Of a stretch of 64,000 bases of DNA, positions 19,796 to 27,203 are shown piece by piece. Location: positions 682,001-746,000 of the forward strand of contig NZ_JABJQZ010000004.1 of the NCBI RefSeq assembly GCF_013155335.1, in the 5' to 3' direction. The position numbers and the translations under genes are program-made. Each line of letters begins with the position of its first letter. Position 1 is the first letter of the stretch. The DNA is from Nocardioides sp. zg-1230 (GTDB lineage Bacteria; Actinomycetota; Actinomycetes; Propionibacteriales; Nocardioidaceae). Under the pieces are notes generated by a model. It saw only the letters and a program-made list of their open reading frames with translations, was not told the DNA's origin and did not search any database.

Positions 19796-20644
19796 TCAGC
19801 TCCCCGCCTTCGCCCGCACCTTGGTCACCCAGTAGTCGGTGTCCGGGGTGGGCGGGGTGGAGAACCGCGCGTTGGGCAGGTAGAGGTTCGCGCCGAACTT
19901 CGCGACGGTGGTGGGGACGTCGAACGACGTGTCCGATCCGAGGTCGTCAGCGGTGATGGTCCGCACTAGTCGACCGGACAGGCCGGTGCGCGAGAGGCGC
20001 AGGACGGCGACCTCGTTGATTCGATTGCGTACGACGTAGAGCGTGCGCCCGTGCCGCAGCATCCCGTCACCCATGGTGAGGGAGGCGCCCCCGAGATCGA
20101 CCTCGGTCGCCTCGCCGGTGGCCGGGTCGACGCGGTAGAGCAGGCCCGTCGTCGAGTTGACCACGAGCAGGCCGCGCCCCGTGGGCGTCGTGCTGATGCC
20201 GTTGGCCCCGAACCCCGTGCCCTGCACCCACTCGCCAGTCAGGGCGAGGGTGGTCGCCGCCGTGCCCGGCTCCCCGTCGGGGCCACGGTCGACACGGTAG
20301 AGCTGGGGCCGGTTGGAGTCGGTGAACCACGCAGCCGACCGGCTCAGCACGACGTCGTTGACGAAGGTGGGCGCGGACGAGAGCGGGATGTCCCGCACCA
20401 CCTCGCCGGTTGCCGTGTCGACGACACGAGCGGTGCCGGAGGTGCCGCCGGCGACGTAGAGCCGGCCCTGCCGGTCCGACTTCATGCCGACCGATGGGGT
20501 GCCCGGGCCCTGGCTGATCACCGAGCCCTCGCCGGTGCGCAGCGAGACCTCGTAGATGTCGCCGTCGGCGCGCGAGCCGAACCAGGCCGTCGGCCCGGGA
20601 CCGAGGGCGATGCCCTCGGGCTGGAAGCCGTCAGGCAGCTCCAT
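19796..20644 (-). CDS. SMP-30/beta-propeller-like protein, probably the 3' part of a frameshifted secreted-protein gene
   Basis: 282 residues from the only in-frame ATG. Repeating blades such as GSRADGDIYEVSLRTGEG, GLLYRVDPATGEATEVDLGG and TLYVVRNRINEVAVLRL suggest a six-bladed SMP-30/strictosidine-synthase-type propeller. There is no ribosome-binding site at this ATG. A signal peptide with a good GGAGGT site lies just upstream in another frame (20759-20631). Removing one base near 20690 would join them as ...GAVTTTAAVAPPDRPF... . The gene is either broken or carries a sequencing error. The enzymatic role is unknown. Confidence 0.6.
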   Translation of the reverse strand: MELPDGFQPEGIALGPGPTAWFGSRADGDIYEVSLRTGEGSVISQGPGTPSVGMKSDRQGRLYVAGGTSGTARVVDTATGEVVRDIPLSSAPTFVNDVVLSRSAAWFTDSNRPQLYRVDRGPDGEPGTAATTLALTGEWVQGTGFGANGISTTPTGRGLLVVNSTTGLLYRVDPATGEATEVDLGGASLTMGDGMLRHGRTLYVVRNRINEVAVLRLSRTGLSGRLVRTITADDLGSDTSFDVPTTVAKFGANLYLPNARFSTPPTPDTDYWVTKVRAKAGS

Positions 20645-20759
20645 GCGAGCCGGGAACGGGCGGTCCGGGGGAGCGACGGCTGCGGTGGTGGGTGACGGCG
20701 CCAGGCAGCAGGGTCACGGCGAGGACGGCGGCGGCAGAGGAGACGGTCAGGCGGCGCAT
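20631..20759 (-). pseudogene. Out-of-frame signal peptide of the beta-propeller gene
   Basis: 42 codons beginning MRRLTVSSAAAVLAVTLLPG, a clear export signal, with GGAGGT five bases before the ATG. After about 23 codons the frame reads nonsense (HHRSRRSPGPP) and stops, while the propeller frame starts to make sense. This is the 5' part of the gene at 19796-20644. Confidence 0.55.
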
Positions 20760-20881
20760 GAGACCTCCGAGAGGGTGGGACTTCGACCGTAGCCCGCAGG
20801 GTGAAGGCGGACCAGAGGTCGCCGCTGGCCCCGCACGGATAATCCGTGGCGGCGGCGCCTCCGCAGGCGCACACTCCATGC

Positions 20882-21664
20882 GTGCTGAACCCCCACCCCA
20901 CGCGCTACGCCGAGCTCAACGGCGTGCTCCATGACCTCGTCACCGGTGCCCAGGAGGCGCTGGGCGAGTCGTTCGTCGGCGCCTACCTGCAGGGGTCGTT
21001 CGCGCTGGGGGCAGGTGACCTCCACAGCGACTGCGACTTCCTCGTCGTGGTGCGCGAACGGCCCGACGCCGAGCACGAGGCCGCACTACGGCGGCTCCAC
21101 GCCGACCTGCCGCACCGCGACGGCTTCTGGCACGGACACCTCGAGGGCTCGTACGCCGTCGCGGAGGACCTCAGGTCGGTGGCGGGGCTGGGCCGGGAGT
21201 GGCTCTTCGTCGACCACGGCTCGGACGTCATGTCGTGGTCCGAGCACTGCAACCAGCCGTGGACGCGCTGGATCCTGCGCGAGCACGGCATCACCCTCCT
21301 CGGCCCGTGCCCGGTGCAGCTGATGGACCCGGTCCCCGACGACGTGCTGCGCGACAGTGCCCGGGCGGGCCTCACGACCCTGACCGACGAGGTGCTGGGC
21401 TGGTGCCCGCCGACCATCGCGTGGTGCCAGCGCTACCTCGTCGTGCAGGCGAGCCGCAGCCTCTACACGATCCGCACGGGCGAGGTCGCCAGCAAGCGCG
21501 ACGCGCTGCGGTGGGCGATGGTGCACGGCGACCCGACGTGGCGCCCGCTGCTGCAGCAGGTGCTCGCCGACCGCGACCTCGGGCTCGACCCGCAGGCCCC
21601 GCCACGTCCGGGGTCGATGGAGGCGGCGCGCGACTTCGCGGCGTACGTCGCCGCCGTGGCGTGA
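20882..21664 (+). CDS. Nucleotidyltransferase-fold protein (aminoglycoside adenylyltransferase-like)
   Basis: 260 residues. The nucleotidyltransferase motif is YLQGSFALGAGDLHSDCDFL (about residues 32-51), with Gly-Ser and the two metal-binding Asp/Asp positions intact. A helical C-terminal domain with WCQRYLVVQASRSLYTIRTG resembles the DUF4111 part of AadA. Whether it modifies an antibiotic cannot be judged. The GTG at 20882 begins LNPHPTRYAELN, which looks like the natural start; a GTG at 20846 would add 12 residues. Confidence 0.75.
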   Translation: MLNPHPTRYAELNGVLHDLVTGAQEALGESFVGAYLQGSFALGAGDLHSDCDFLVVVRERPDAEHEAALRRLHADLPHRDGFWHGHLEGSYAVAEDLRSVAGLGREWLFVDHGSDVMSWSEHCNQPWTRWILREHGITLLGPCPVQLMDPVPDDVLRDSARAGLTTLTDEVLGWCPPTIAWCQRYLVVQASRSLYTIRTGEVASKRDALRWAMVHGDPTWRPLLQQVLADRDLGLDPQAPPRPGSMEAARDFAAYVAAVA

Positions 21665-21669
21665 CTGGC

Positions 21670-21675
21670 TACCCT
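21670..21675 (+). promoter_or_regulatory. Leaderless -10 for ASCH-like gene
   Basis: TACCCT, seven bases before the ATG at 21683 and seven bases after the preceding stop. Confidence 0.55.
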
Positions 21676-21682
21676 TCGCCTC

Positions 21683-22096
21683 ATGGATCCCGAGGTCGAC
21701 CCCCACAACGTCGAGTTCAGCGCCGTCGAGCTCAGCGAGATCGAGTTCGACCACGAGGAGCTGCGGGTCTTCTGGGACCTCGCCCGCTTCCACGCCAAGC
21801 TCAACGCGGCGCCGACCTACTTCGGGCCGACGACGCTGGAGTCCGTGCCGCCCCCGGCCTGGGCGTACGGCGACTCGGCGGAGGAGTCCGACGCCTACGT
21901 CGAGACCGTGCTGGCCGAGGAGCGGGGCAGCACGACCGCCGCCGTGGCGGACTACGCCGGCGACCTGCCCCAGGCCGGCGTGCTGTCGATCCTGTGCGAC
22001 GGCTCGGGCAGGCCGCGGGCGCTGATCGAGGTCAGCGACGTGACCGTCACCGGCGACGACGTGACCGAGTCGTTCGAGGTCGTCTACCAGGCCTGA
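21683..22096 (+). CDS. ASCH-domain-like protein, short C-terminus
   Basis: 137 residues. The pattern FWDLARFHAKLNAAP, PPPAWAYGD, then AVADYAGDLPQAGVLSI and DGSGRPRALIEV follows actinobacterial ASCH proteins, which bind RNA or nucleotides. The usual lysine-containing G-K-T stretch is replaced by GSTTAA, and the charged C-terminal block that normally follows is missing, so the protein looks diverged and shortened. The assignment is by eye. Starts leaderless at 21683. Confidence 0.55.
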   Translation: MDPEVDPHNVEFSAVELSEIEFDHEELRVFWDLARFHAKLNAAPTYFGPTTLESVPPPAWAYGDSAEESDAYVETVLAEERGSTTAAVADYAGDLPQAGVLSILCDGSGRPRALIEVSDVTVTGDDVTESFEVVYQA

Positions 22097-22127
22097 GCCA
22101 CGCGACGGCGTGTGGGAGAGTCCTCGC

Positions 22128-22673
22128 ATGGCTGAGCGGATGACCTACCTCCTCGTCGACGGGGAGAACATCGACGCCACCCTGGGCACCTCGATCCTGG
22201 GCCGGCGTCCGCGTCCGGAGGAACGGCCACGCTGGGACCGGCTCCTGGAGTGGGCCGAGCGGGCCTTCGACCAGGACGTCACCGGCCTGTTCTTCCTCGC
22301 CGCCACCACCGAGCTGCCGATCAGCTTCGTGCAGGCGCTGCTCGCGATCGGTTTCAAGCCGATCCCGCTGAGCGGCGAGGGCAAGGTCGTCGACATCGCC
22401 ATCCAGCGCACCGCCGAGGCGCTCGTCCAGCGCGAGGCCGACGTGGTGCTGGTCAGCCACGACGGCGACTTCGTCGACCAGGTCTCCGCGCTCTGCGACG
22501 GCAGCAGGCAGGTCGGCGTCATCGGCTTCACCGAGTTCGTCAACGCGCAGTTCCGCAACCTCCCGGGTCTGCGGATCTTCGACCTCGAGTACGACCTCGG
22601 CGCGTTCAACACCCCGCTGCCGCGCACCCGGGTCATCCCGATCGACGAGTTCGACCCGCTCGACTTCCTGTGA
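22128..22673 (+). CDS. NYN domain protein, putative RNase
   Basis: 181 residues. It begins with the PIN/NYN-type YLLVDGENIDATLG and has later acidic motifs in EGKVVDIAIQRTAEAL and VVLVSHDGDFVDQVSAL; these four Asp positions form the metal site of NYN nucleases. Such proteins probably cleave RNA. The ATG at 22128 follows GGGAGA; an upstream GTG would add six residues. The stop is six bases before an operator-like inverted repeat belonging to the next operon. Confidence 0.8.
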   Translation: MAERMTYLLVDGENIDATLGTSILGRRPRPEERPRWDRLLEWAERAFDQDVTGLFFLAATTELPISFVQALLAIGFKPIPLSGEGKVVDIAIQRTAEALVQREADVVLVSHDGDFVDQVSALCDGSRQVGVIGFTEFVNAQFRNLPGLRIFDLEYDLGAFNTPLPRTRVIPIDEFDPLDFL

Positions 22674-22679
22674 GGCTGA

Positions 22680-22715
22680 TGTAGCACCCTTGCTACAGGG
22701 ATAGCACGAGTACTA
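22680..22715 (+). promoter_or_regulatory. Operator of the ABC transporter-Xre operon
   Basis: Perfect inverted repeat TGTAGCA-CCCT-TGCTACA (22680-22697), then a degenerate copy TAGCA-CGAG-TACTA (about 22702-22715) that overlaps the -10 TACCTT. Two sites in tandem over a promoter suggest cooperative repression, possibly by the Xre protein at the end of the operon. Confidence 0.6.
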
Positions 22716-22719
22716 CCTT
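22714..22719 (+). promoter_or_regulatory. Leaderless -10 for ABC transporter-Xre operon
   Basis: TACCTT, seven bases before the ATG at 22727; decides that start over the GTG at 22721. Confidence 0.55.
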
Positions 22720-22726
22720 CGTGGGC

Positions 22727-23650
22727 ATGGCCTTCGTCGCGCCCGTCATCACGGTCCGCGACCTGCGCATGCGGTACGGCGACACCGACGTGCTGACCGG
22801 GCTGGACTTCACGATCGGCGCGGGGGAGGTGGTCTGCCTGCTCGGGCCCAACGGTGCGGGCAAGACGACGACCATCGAGATCCTCGAGGGCTTCCGCGAG
22901 CGATCGGCCGGCGAGATCGACGTGCTGGGTGAGGACCCGCGCCGCGCGAGCGAGGCCTGGCGCGTTCGCACCGGTGTGGTGCTCCAGTCCTGGCGGGACC
23001 ACGCACGGTGGACCCCGCGCAGCCTGCTCGACCAGGTCGGCGGCTACTACGCGACGTACTCCACACCCGATCGACGGCGCCCGGTGCCCACCGAGGAGCT
23101 GCTGGAGGTCGTCGGCCTCGTCGACCTCGCTGACCAGAAGATCGCGACGTTCTCGGGCGGCCAGCGTCGCCGGCTCGACGTCGCCATGGGCATCATCGGA
23201 CGACCCGAGCTGCTCTTCCTCGACGAGCCCACCGCAGGCTTCGACCCGCAGGCGCGCCGCGAGTTCCACCAGGTCGTGCACCGGCTGGCCGACCTCGAGC
23301 ACACGACGATCCTGCTCACGACCCACGACCTCGACGAGGCGGAGAAGCTGGCCGACCGGGTGCTGATCCTGGCCGGCGGGAAGATCGTCGCCGACGACAC
23401 CGCCGAGCAGCTCGCCCTGCGGGCGGCGCTGGGGGTGGAGGTGAAGTGGTCGCGCGGGGGCGAACGGTTCGTGCACTCGACCGACGACGCGACCGAGTTC
23501 GTCCGCCGGCTGCTCAATGAGCAGGGCGATCCCGTCACGGACCTCGAGGTCCGCCGCGCCAGCCTCGAGGACGCGTACCTCGACCTCGTCCAGCGTTATG
23601 AGTCCGGTCAGTCCGACGAGGCCGTCCGCGCCTTCACGGAGGTGGTCTGA
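22727..23650 (+). CDS. ABC transporter ATP-binding protein
   Basis: 307 residues. Walker A is GPNGAGKTTTIEILEGF near residue 38, the signature FSGGQRRRLDVAMG near 140, Walker B LLFLDEPTAGFD near 160, the switch LTTHDLDEAEKLADR near 200. The C-terminal 90 residues form the extension typical of ABC-2 exporters with a final RRASLEDAYLDLV. First gene of a three-gene operon with a permease (TGATG overlap) and an Xre regulator, governed by the repeats at 22680-22715. Confidence 0.92.
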   Translation: MAFVAPVITVRDLRMRYGDTDVLTGLDFTIGAGEVVCLLGPNGAGKTTTIEILEGFRERSAGEIDVLGEDPRRASEAWRVRTGVVLQSWRDHARWTPRSLLDQVGGYYATYSTPDRRRPVPTEELLEVVGLVDLADQKIATFSGGQRRRLDVAMGIIGRPELLFLDEPTAGFDPQARREFHQVVHRLADLEHTTILLTTHDLDEAEKLADRVLILAGGKIVADDTAEQLALRAALGVEVKWSRGGERFVHSTDDATEFVRRLLNEQGDPVTDLEVRRASLEDAYLDLVQRYESGQSDEAVRAFTEVV

Positions 23651-24519
23651 TGTCCGACCCGTCGGCCTCGTCGGCCGTCACGCGCGCCGTACGCCTGGGT
23701 CTCCGGCGCGGCTGGACCGAGTTCATGCTCAGCCTGCGCAGCTCGCAGGACCAGTGGTTCTACCTGTTCACCGCGGCCCTCGCGGTCGGCTACCTGTACC
23801 TCCGTCGGGACACCCCGGTCGACGACACCGGTCTCATGCTGCCGTCGGTCGCGCTGCCGAGCATCCTCGCCGGGCTGATCGCGTTCGGGCTCGTGATCGG
23901 CCCTGCCTACAGCCTGGCCATGGAGAAGGAGGACGGCACCCTGCTCCGCGCCAAGGCGGTGCCCCACGGCCTCGTCGGCTACTTCTCGGGTCAGCTCGTG
24001 CTCCACTCGGCGAGCCTGGTCCCGCAGACGGTGGCAGTCCTGGTGCCGAGCTTCCTCCTCTTCGACGACCTGATGGCCCACCCGAGCGGCTGGTTCACCG
24101 TCGCCTGGGTCCTGGTGCTCGGCCTGCTCGCGACGCTGCCGATCGGGATGATGATCGGTGCCCTCGTCCCGAGCGTCCAGAAGGTCGGGATGTGGGGGAT
24201 GCTGCCCGTCATGGTCCTCGCCGGGATCTCCGGGATCTTCTACCCCGTGCAGGAGCTCTGGGGCTGGGTCCAGGTCGTGGCCCAGGTGTTCCCGATGTAC
24301 TGGCTCGGACTCGGGATGCGATCCGCCTTCCTGCCCGACTCCTACATGGTCGCCGAGATCGGTGGCTCGTGGCGCACGCTCCAGACCGTGGCCGTGCTCG
24401 GCGCCTGGGCGATCGTCGGCGCGCTCGTCGCACCGACGCTGCTTCGCCGCATGGCGCGCCGCCAGTCGGGGTCCCAGGTCGCAGCCGCGCGCGAGGCTGC
24501 GACACAGTGGGTCAGGTGA
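23650..24519 (+). CDS. ABC-2 type transporter permease
   Basis: 289 residues with six membrane segments, for example LPSILAGLIAFGLVIGPAY and the C-terminal VAVLGAWAIVGALVAPTLL. AMEKEDGTLLRAKAVPHGL is the ABC-2 cytoplasmic loop, and VMVLAGISGIFYPVQELWGW lies before the last segments. Shares one base with the ATPase stop. Together they form an exporter of unknown substrate. Confidence 0.88.
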   Translation: MSDPSASSAVTRAVRLGLRRGWTEFMLSLRSSQDQWFYLFTAALAVGYLYLRRDTPVDDTGLMLPSVALPSILAGLIAFGLVIGPAYSLAMEKEDGTLLRAKAVPHGLVGYFSGQLVLHSASLVPQTVAVLVPSFLLFDDLMAHPSGWFTVAWVLVLGLLATLPIGMMIGALVPSVQKVGMWGMLPVMVLAGISGIFYPVQELWGWVQVVAQVFPMYWLGLGMRSAFLPDSYMVAEIGGSWRTLQTVAVLGAWAIVGALVAPTLLRRMARRQSGSQVAAAREAATQWVR

Positions 24520-24529
24520 GGTGGGCCCC

Positions 24530-24784
24530 GTGAGCGACTCCGTGCACAACCGCATCGCCCTGCTCCGCGCCGAGCAGGGGGTGAGTCGACGCGACCTCGC
24601 CACCGCACTGGGGGTCCACTACCAGACCGTGGGCTACCTCGAGCGTGGCGAGAACAGCCCGAGCCTCGACCTCGCCCTGCGCATCGCGGCCTTCTTCGGC
24701 GTCCCCGTCGAGGCGGTGTTCTCGCTGACCCCGTTCCCGCGGGTCAGCGACCAGTCCACCCGCCCCGAGGTGCCGACCGGCTAG
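24530..24784 (+). CDS. Xre-family transcriptional regulator
   Basis: 84 residues, almost entirely one helix-turn-helix domain: NRIALLRAEQGVSRRDLATA, then GVHYQTVGYLERGENSPSLD, then LALRIAAFFGVPVEAVFSL. Small regulators of this form usually control the adjacent transporter genes. It lies 10 bases after the permease and is read in the same direction. The start could be GTG at 24521, 24530 or 24542. Its TAG stop forms the first three bases of the -10 for the next gene. Confidence 0.85.
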   Translation: MSDSVHNRIALLRAEQGVSRRDLATALGVHYQTVGYLERGENSPSLDLALRIAAFFGVPVEAVFSLTPFPRVSDQSTRPEVPTG

Positions 24785-24787
24785 GTT
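24782..24787 (+). promoter_or_regulatory. Leaderless -10 for acVLRF1 gene
   Basis: TAGGTT, seven bases before the GTG at 24795. Its first three bases are the stop codon of the Xre gene. Confidence 0.55.
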
Positions 24788-24794
24788 CAGGCGC

Positions 24795-25400
24795 GTGCCC
24801 GAAGTCCTCGTCCCGTCCGCGCGATGGGAGCGGTGGGTCGCCAACTTCGCGACCGGCCACGGCGGGGCCGAGCTCTCGGTATCCGGGGGCGCGCTGCGCG
24901 GCGACGCCGCCGACGGGTCCCACTTCGCCGCCCGCCTGCCGTTCGCGACGACGTACGACGGCGCGGCTGAGGCAGCCGACTTCGCCGCGGCCGCCGTGGC
25001 GCCGGGGGAGTGGGGCGTGCTGCTCGTGCGCAAGGGCGGCTTCGCCGTGGCCCGGATGAGCGGCGCCGCACTCGTCGAGCACAAGGTCGGCCAGCGGCAC
25101 GTGCAGGGGCGCACGAAGGCCGGCGGCCAGAGCCAGCAGCGCTTCGCCCGCCGCCGGGACAACCAGGCCCGGCAGGCCTACGAGGCGGCCGCCGACCACG
25201 CCGCACGGATCCTCGGCGGCGTCCGCCTCGTCGTGGCCGGCGGGGACCACGCTGCCGTCGACGCCGTGCTCGACGACCCGCGCCTTTCGTCGGTCACGCG
25301 TGTCGACCCGTGGCTGCCGGTGCCCGACCCGGGGCGGGCGGTCCTCGACCAGGCGGTGCTCCAGGCGCAGTCGATCGCCGTGGACGTCGTCAACGCCTGA
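24795..25400 (+). CDS. acVLRF1-family peptidyl-tRNA hydrolase
   Basis: 201 residues. The key motif is AGGQSQQRFARRRDNQ (residues 109-124): a Gly-Gly-Gln-Ser core with downstream basic residues, as in the actinobacterial Vms1-like release factors, relatives of eRF1. By family such proteins free peptides from tRNA on stalled large ribosomal subunits. Residues 45-100 contain the beta-strands leading to VEHKVGQRHVQGRTK. Start GTG, chosen from the leaderless TAGGTT. It stands alone after the ABC/Xre operon. Confidence 0.82.
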   Translation: MPEVLVPSARWERWVANFATGHGGAELSVSGGALRGDAADGSHFAARLPFATTYDGAAEAADFAAAAVAPGEWGVLLVRKGGFAVARMSGAALVEHKVGQRHVQGRTKAGGQSQQRFARRRDNQARQAYEAAADHAARILGGVRLVVAGGDHAAVDAVLDDPRLSSVTRVDPWLPVPDPGRAVLDQAVLQAQSIAVDVVNA

Positions 25401-25451
25401 CGAGCCCGTCGGGTCGTGGCTCCAAGTTGTCCACCGATGTCCGTCGATGCG

Positions 25452-25495
25452 TTGACCGATGAGGAGTCGCATGAGATGATCGAACACACGTTCGA
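25452..25495 (+). promoter_or_regulatory. LexA (SOS) box and promoter of the HNH gene
   Basis: TCGAACACACGTTCGA (25480-25495) is a perfect match to the actinobacterial LexA site TCGAAC-N4-GTTCGA; the symmetry extends one base on both sides. A -35 TTGACC (25452-25457) and a -10 GATGAT (25475-25480) with a 17-base spacer place the box over the transcription start, where LexA would block polymerase. Confidence 0.8.
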
Positions 25496-25512
25496 TGACT
25501 CGGGGAGATGAG

Positions 25513-26853
25513 ATGGCGGCTCAAACAGACGGGCAGGTGTGGCAGGCCGAGGACCTGCACGCCCTTGCCGATCTGCTCGCCGACCTGCCGCCCGGTGCCA
25601 CGCCGGTCGACCAGCTCGACCAGCTCGAGGCCCTCCAGCGAGTCAAGTCCGCCGTCGCGGCCGCCCAGGTTGTCGTGGCGGCCACCTTCGCTGACGCCGG
25701 CGACAGCGAGGACGTTCCGGTACGCGGTCGGCGCAGGCCGCCGCGGGCGATGTCGATCGGCGCCGAGGTCGCGCTCGCCACGATGGCCAGTCCTCACGCG
25801 GGCGAGCGGCGGGTGCTGCTCTCGCGGCGGCTGCGTGACCACCTCCCCCTCACCTTGGCGGCACTGGCCCGCGGGGAGCTGACCGAGGAGCGTGCCTTTG
25901 CGATCGCGCGTGAGGTGGCCCACCTCACCCCCGAGCAGCGCAGGGAGGTCGACGCCGACCTCGCCCCACGGCTCGCCGGCCTGGGCGACGTCCGCCTGCG
26001 TCAGGCGGTGCGCCGCTCCTGCCTCACCCACGCCGCCGAGTCCGAGACCCGCCGCCACGCCCGCGCCCGTGCCGAGCGCCGGGTCACCTCGCGTCGCCTC
26101 GACGACGGCACCGGCCAGCTCATCGCCACGCTGCCGCTCGAGGTCCTCGCCGCGGTCCGCGCGGCCCTTGACACCGCCGCCGCGACCGCCCGCACCGAGG
26201 GCGACGCGCGCACCGCCGGGCAGGTCCGCGCCGACACCCTCGCCGCCCGGATCACCGGCGACGAGACCGTGACCGAGCCGGTCCCGGTGCGCGTGAACCT
26301 CGTCATCGGCGTCGAGTCCCTCCTCGGTGAGGGCACCGAACCGGGTCTCGTCCTCGGTGAGGGGTTCCTGCCCGCCGCCCTGTGCACCGCCTGGGTACGC
26401 CGCGCCAGCGCGGCGGCCAAGGCCACCCTCCGGCGGCTCTTCGTCACCCCGGCCGACCGGGCGCTGGTCGCGATGGAGTCCACCAGCAGGCGCTTCGACG
26501 GCCTCCTGGCCGAGCTCCTCGACCTCCGCGACGGCGGCACCTGCCGCACCACCGGCTGCAACGCCCCGATCCGGCACCACGACCACGTCACCCGCGTCGC
26601 CGAGGGCGGTCCGACCGAGGCCGGCAACGGCCAGGGCCTGTGCGAGCGCTGCAACTACCTCAAGGAGTCACCCGGCTGGACCTCCTGGGTCGCCGACCCC
26701 GGCGACACCCGCCTCCACGAGGTCCACGGCGTCACCGAACACCTCCGCATCACCCGCTCCACCTCACCGCCACTGCCCGGCGGCCCAGCCGGAACCGTCG
26801 GCTACTCCCCACTCGAGCTCAGGCTCGCCAGCAACTACACCCTCGCTTCCTAG
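25513..26853 (+). CDS. DUF222/HNH endonuclease-domain protein (13E12 repeat family), SOS-controlled
   Basis: 446 residues. The N-terminal two thirds are helical DUF222. The C-terminal HNH domain near residues 343-385 reads CRTTGCNAPIRHHDHVTRVA and then GLCERCNYLKE, with both CxxxxC/CxxC zinc pairs, the HHDH core and Asn present. HNH domains cut DNA, but the role of this family is unknown. The ATG at 25513 has GGGGAG five bases upstream. The in-frame ATG at 25495 lies on the edge of the LexA box and is less likely. A second, broken member lies at 54151. Confidence 0.88.
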   Translation: MAAQTDGQVWQAEDLHALADLLADLPPGATPVDQLDQLEALQRVKSAVAAAQVVVAATFADAGDSEDVPVRGRRRPPRAMSIGAEVALATMASPHAGERRVLLSRRLRDHLPLTLAALARGELTEERAFAIAREVAHLTPEQRREVDADLAPRLAGLGDVRLRQAVRRSCLTHAAESETRRHARARAERRVTSRRLDDGTGQLIATLPLEVLAAVRAALDTAAATARTEGDARTAGQVRADTLAARITGDETVTEPVPVRVNLVIGVESLLGEGTEPGLVLGEGFLPAALCTAWVRRASAAAKATLRRLFVTPADRALVAMESTSRRFDGLLAELLDLRDGGTCRTTGCNAPIRHHDHVTRVAEGGPTEAGNGQGLCERCNYLKESPGWTSWVADPGDTRLHEVHGVTEHLRITRSTSPPLPGGPAGTVGYSPLELRLASNYTLAS

Positions 26854-26879
26854 GCGTCGGACCCGCAGCCCGTCGTCAG

Positions 26880-26899
26880 GCCGCGCACCCTCGCGCGGC
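26880..26899 (+). terminator. Hairpin after HNH gene
   Basis: Perfect 7-bp stem GCCGCGC / GCGCGGC with a 6-base loop, 27 bases after the stop of the HNH gene. No T-tract follows, so termination is likely but not certain. Confidence 0.45.
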
Positions 26900-26946
26900 A
26901 GTGCTACCGATGGCATAGTTCGACTTCTCGACACTGAGGGGGAATC

Positions 26947-27003
26947 ATGCAGGTGAATCTCACGCGTGATGTCGTACCGGAGCGTAGGCGGTGGGCGCGA
27001 TGA
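26947..27003 (+). CDS. 18-residue peptide coupled to a small membrane protein
   Basis: MQVNLTRDVVPERRRWAR, preceded by a strong AGGGGG site. Its stop overlaps the ATG of the next small frame (ATGA). It may be a leader that couples translation rather than a functional peptide. Too short for coding statistics; the support is the ribosome-binding site and the overlap. Confidence 0.4.
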   Translation: MQVNLTRDVVPERRRWAR

Positions 27004-27146
27004 CCTACCTCGTCTTGGGACTCGTCGCTCTGCTCATCGGTCTCGTGATCGAGAACGTCCTCCGCGGGCCCGTGAAGGCAACCAGGACCGGCAGCCAGGC
27101 TGGTCACGGCGGTCACGGGTCGGACGGCGGTGGCGGCGGCGCTTAG
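27000..27146 (+). CDS. Small single-span membrane protein
   Basis: 48 residues. A hydrophobic helix YLVLGLVALLIGLVIENVL (residues 3-21) is followed by a basic stretch and a Gly/His-rich tail. No family is recognised. It overlaps the 18-residue frame upstream by four bases. An in-frame GTG at 26991 would add three residues. Probably expressed with the phosphotransferase gene 57 bases downstream. Confidence 0.5.
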   Translation: MTYLVLGLVALLIGLVIENVLRGPVKATRTGSQAGHGGHGSDGGGGGA

Positions 27147-27203
27147 TCGTTGATCGCCGAAACCCACTCGTGGCTCGGCCAGTGCTCGTGTGAGGGTGCT
27201 CGT

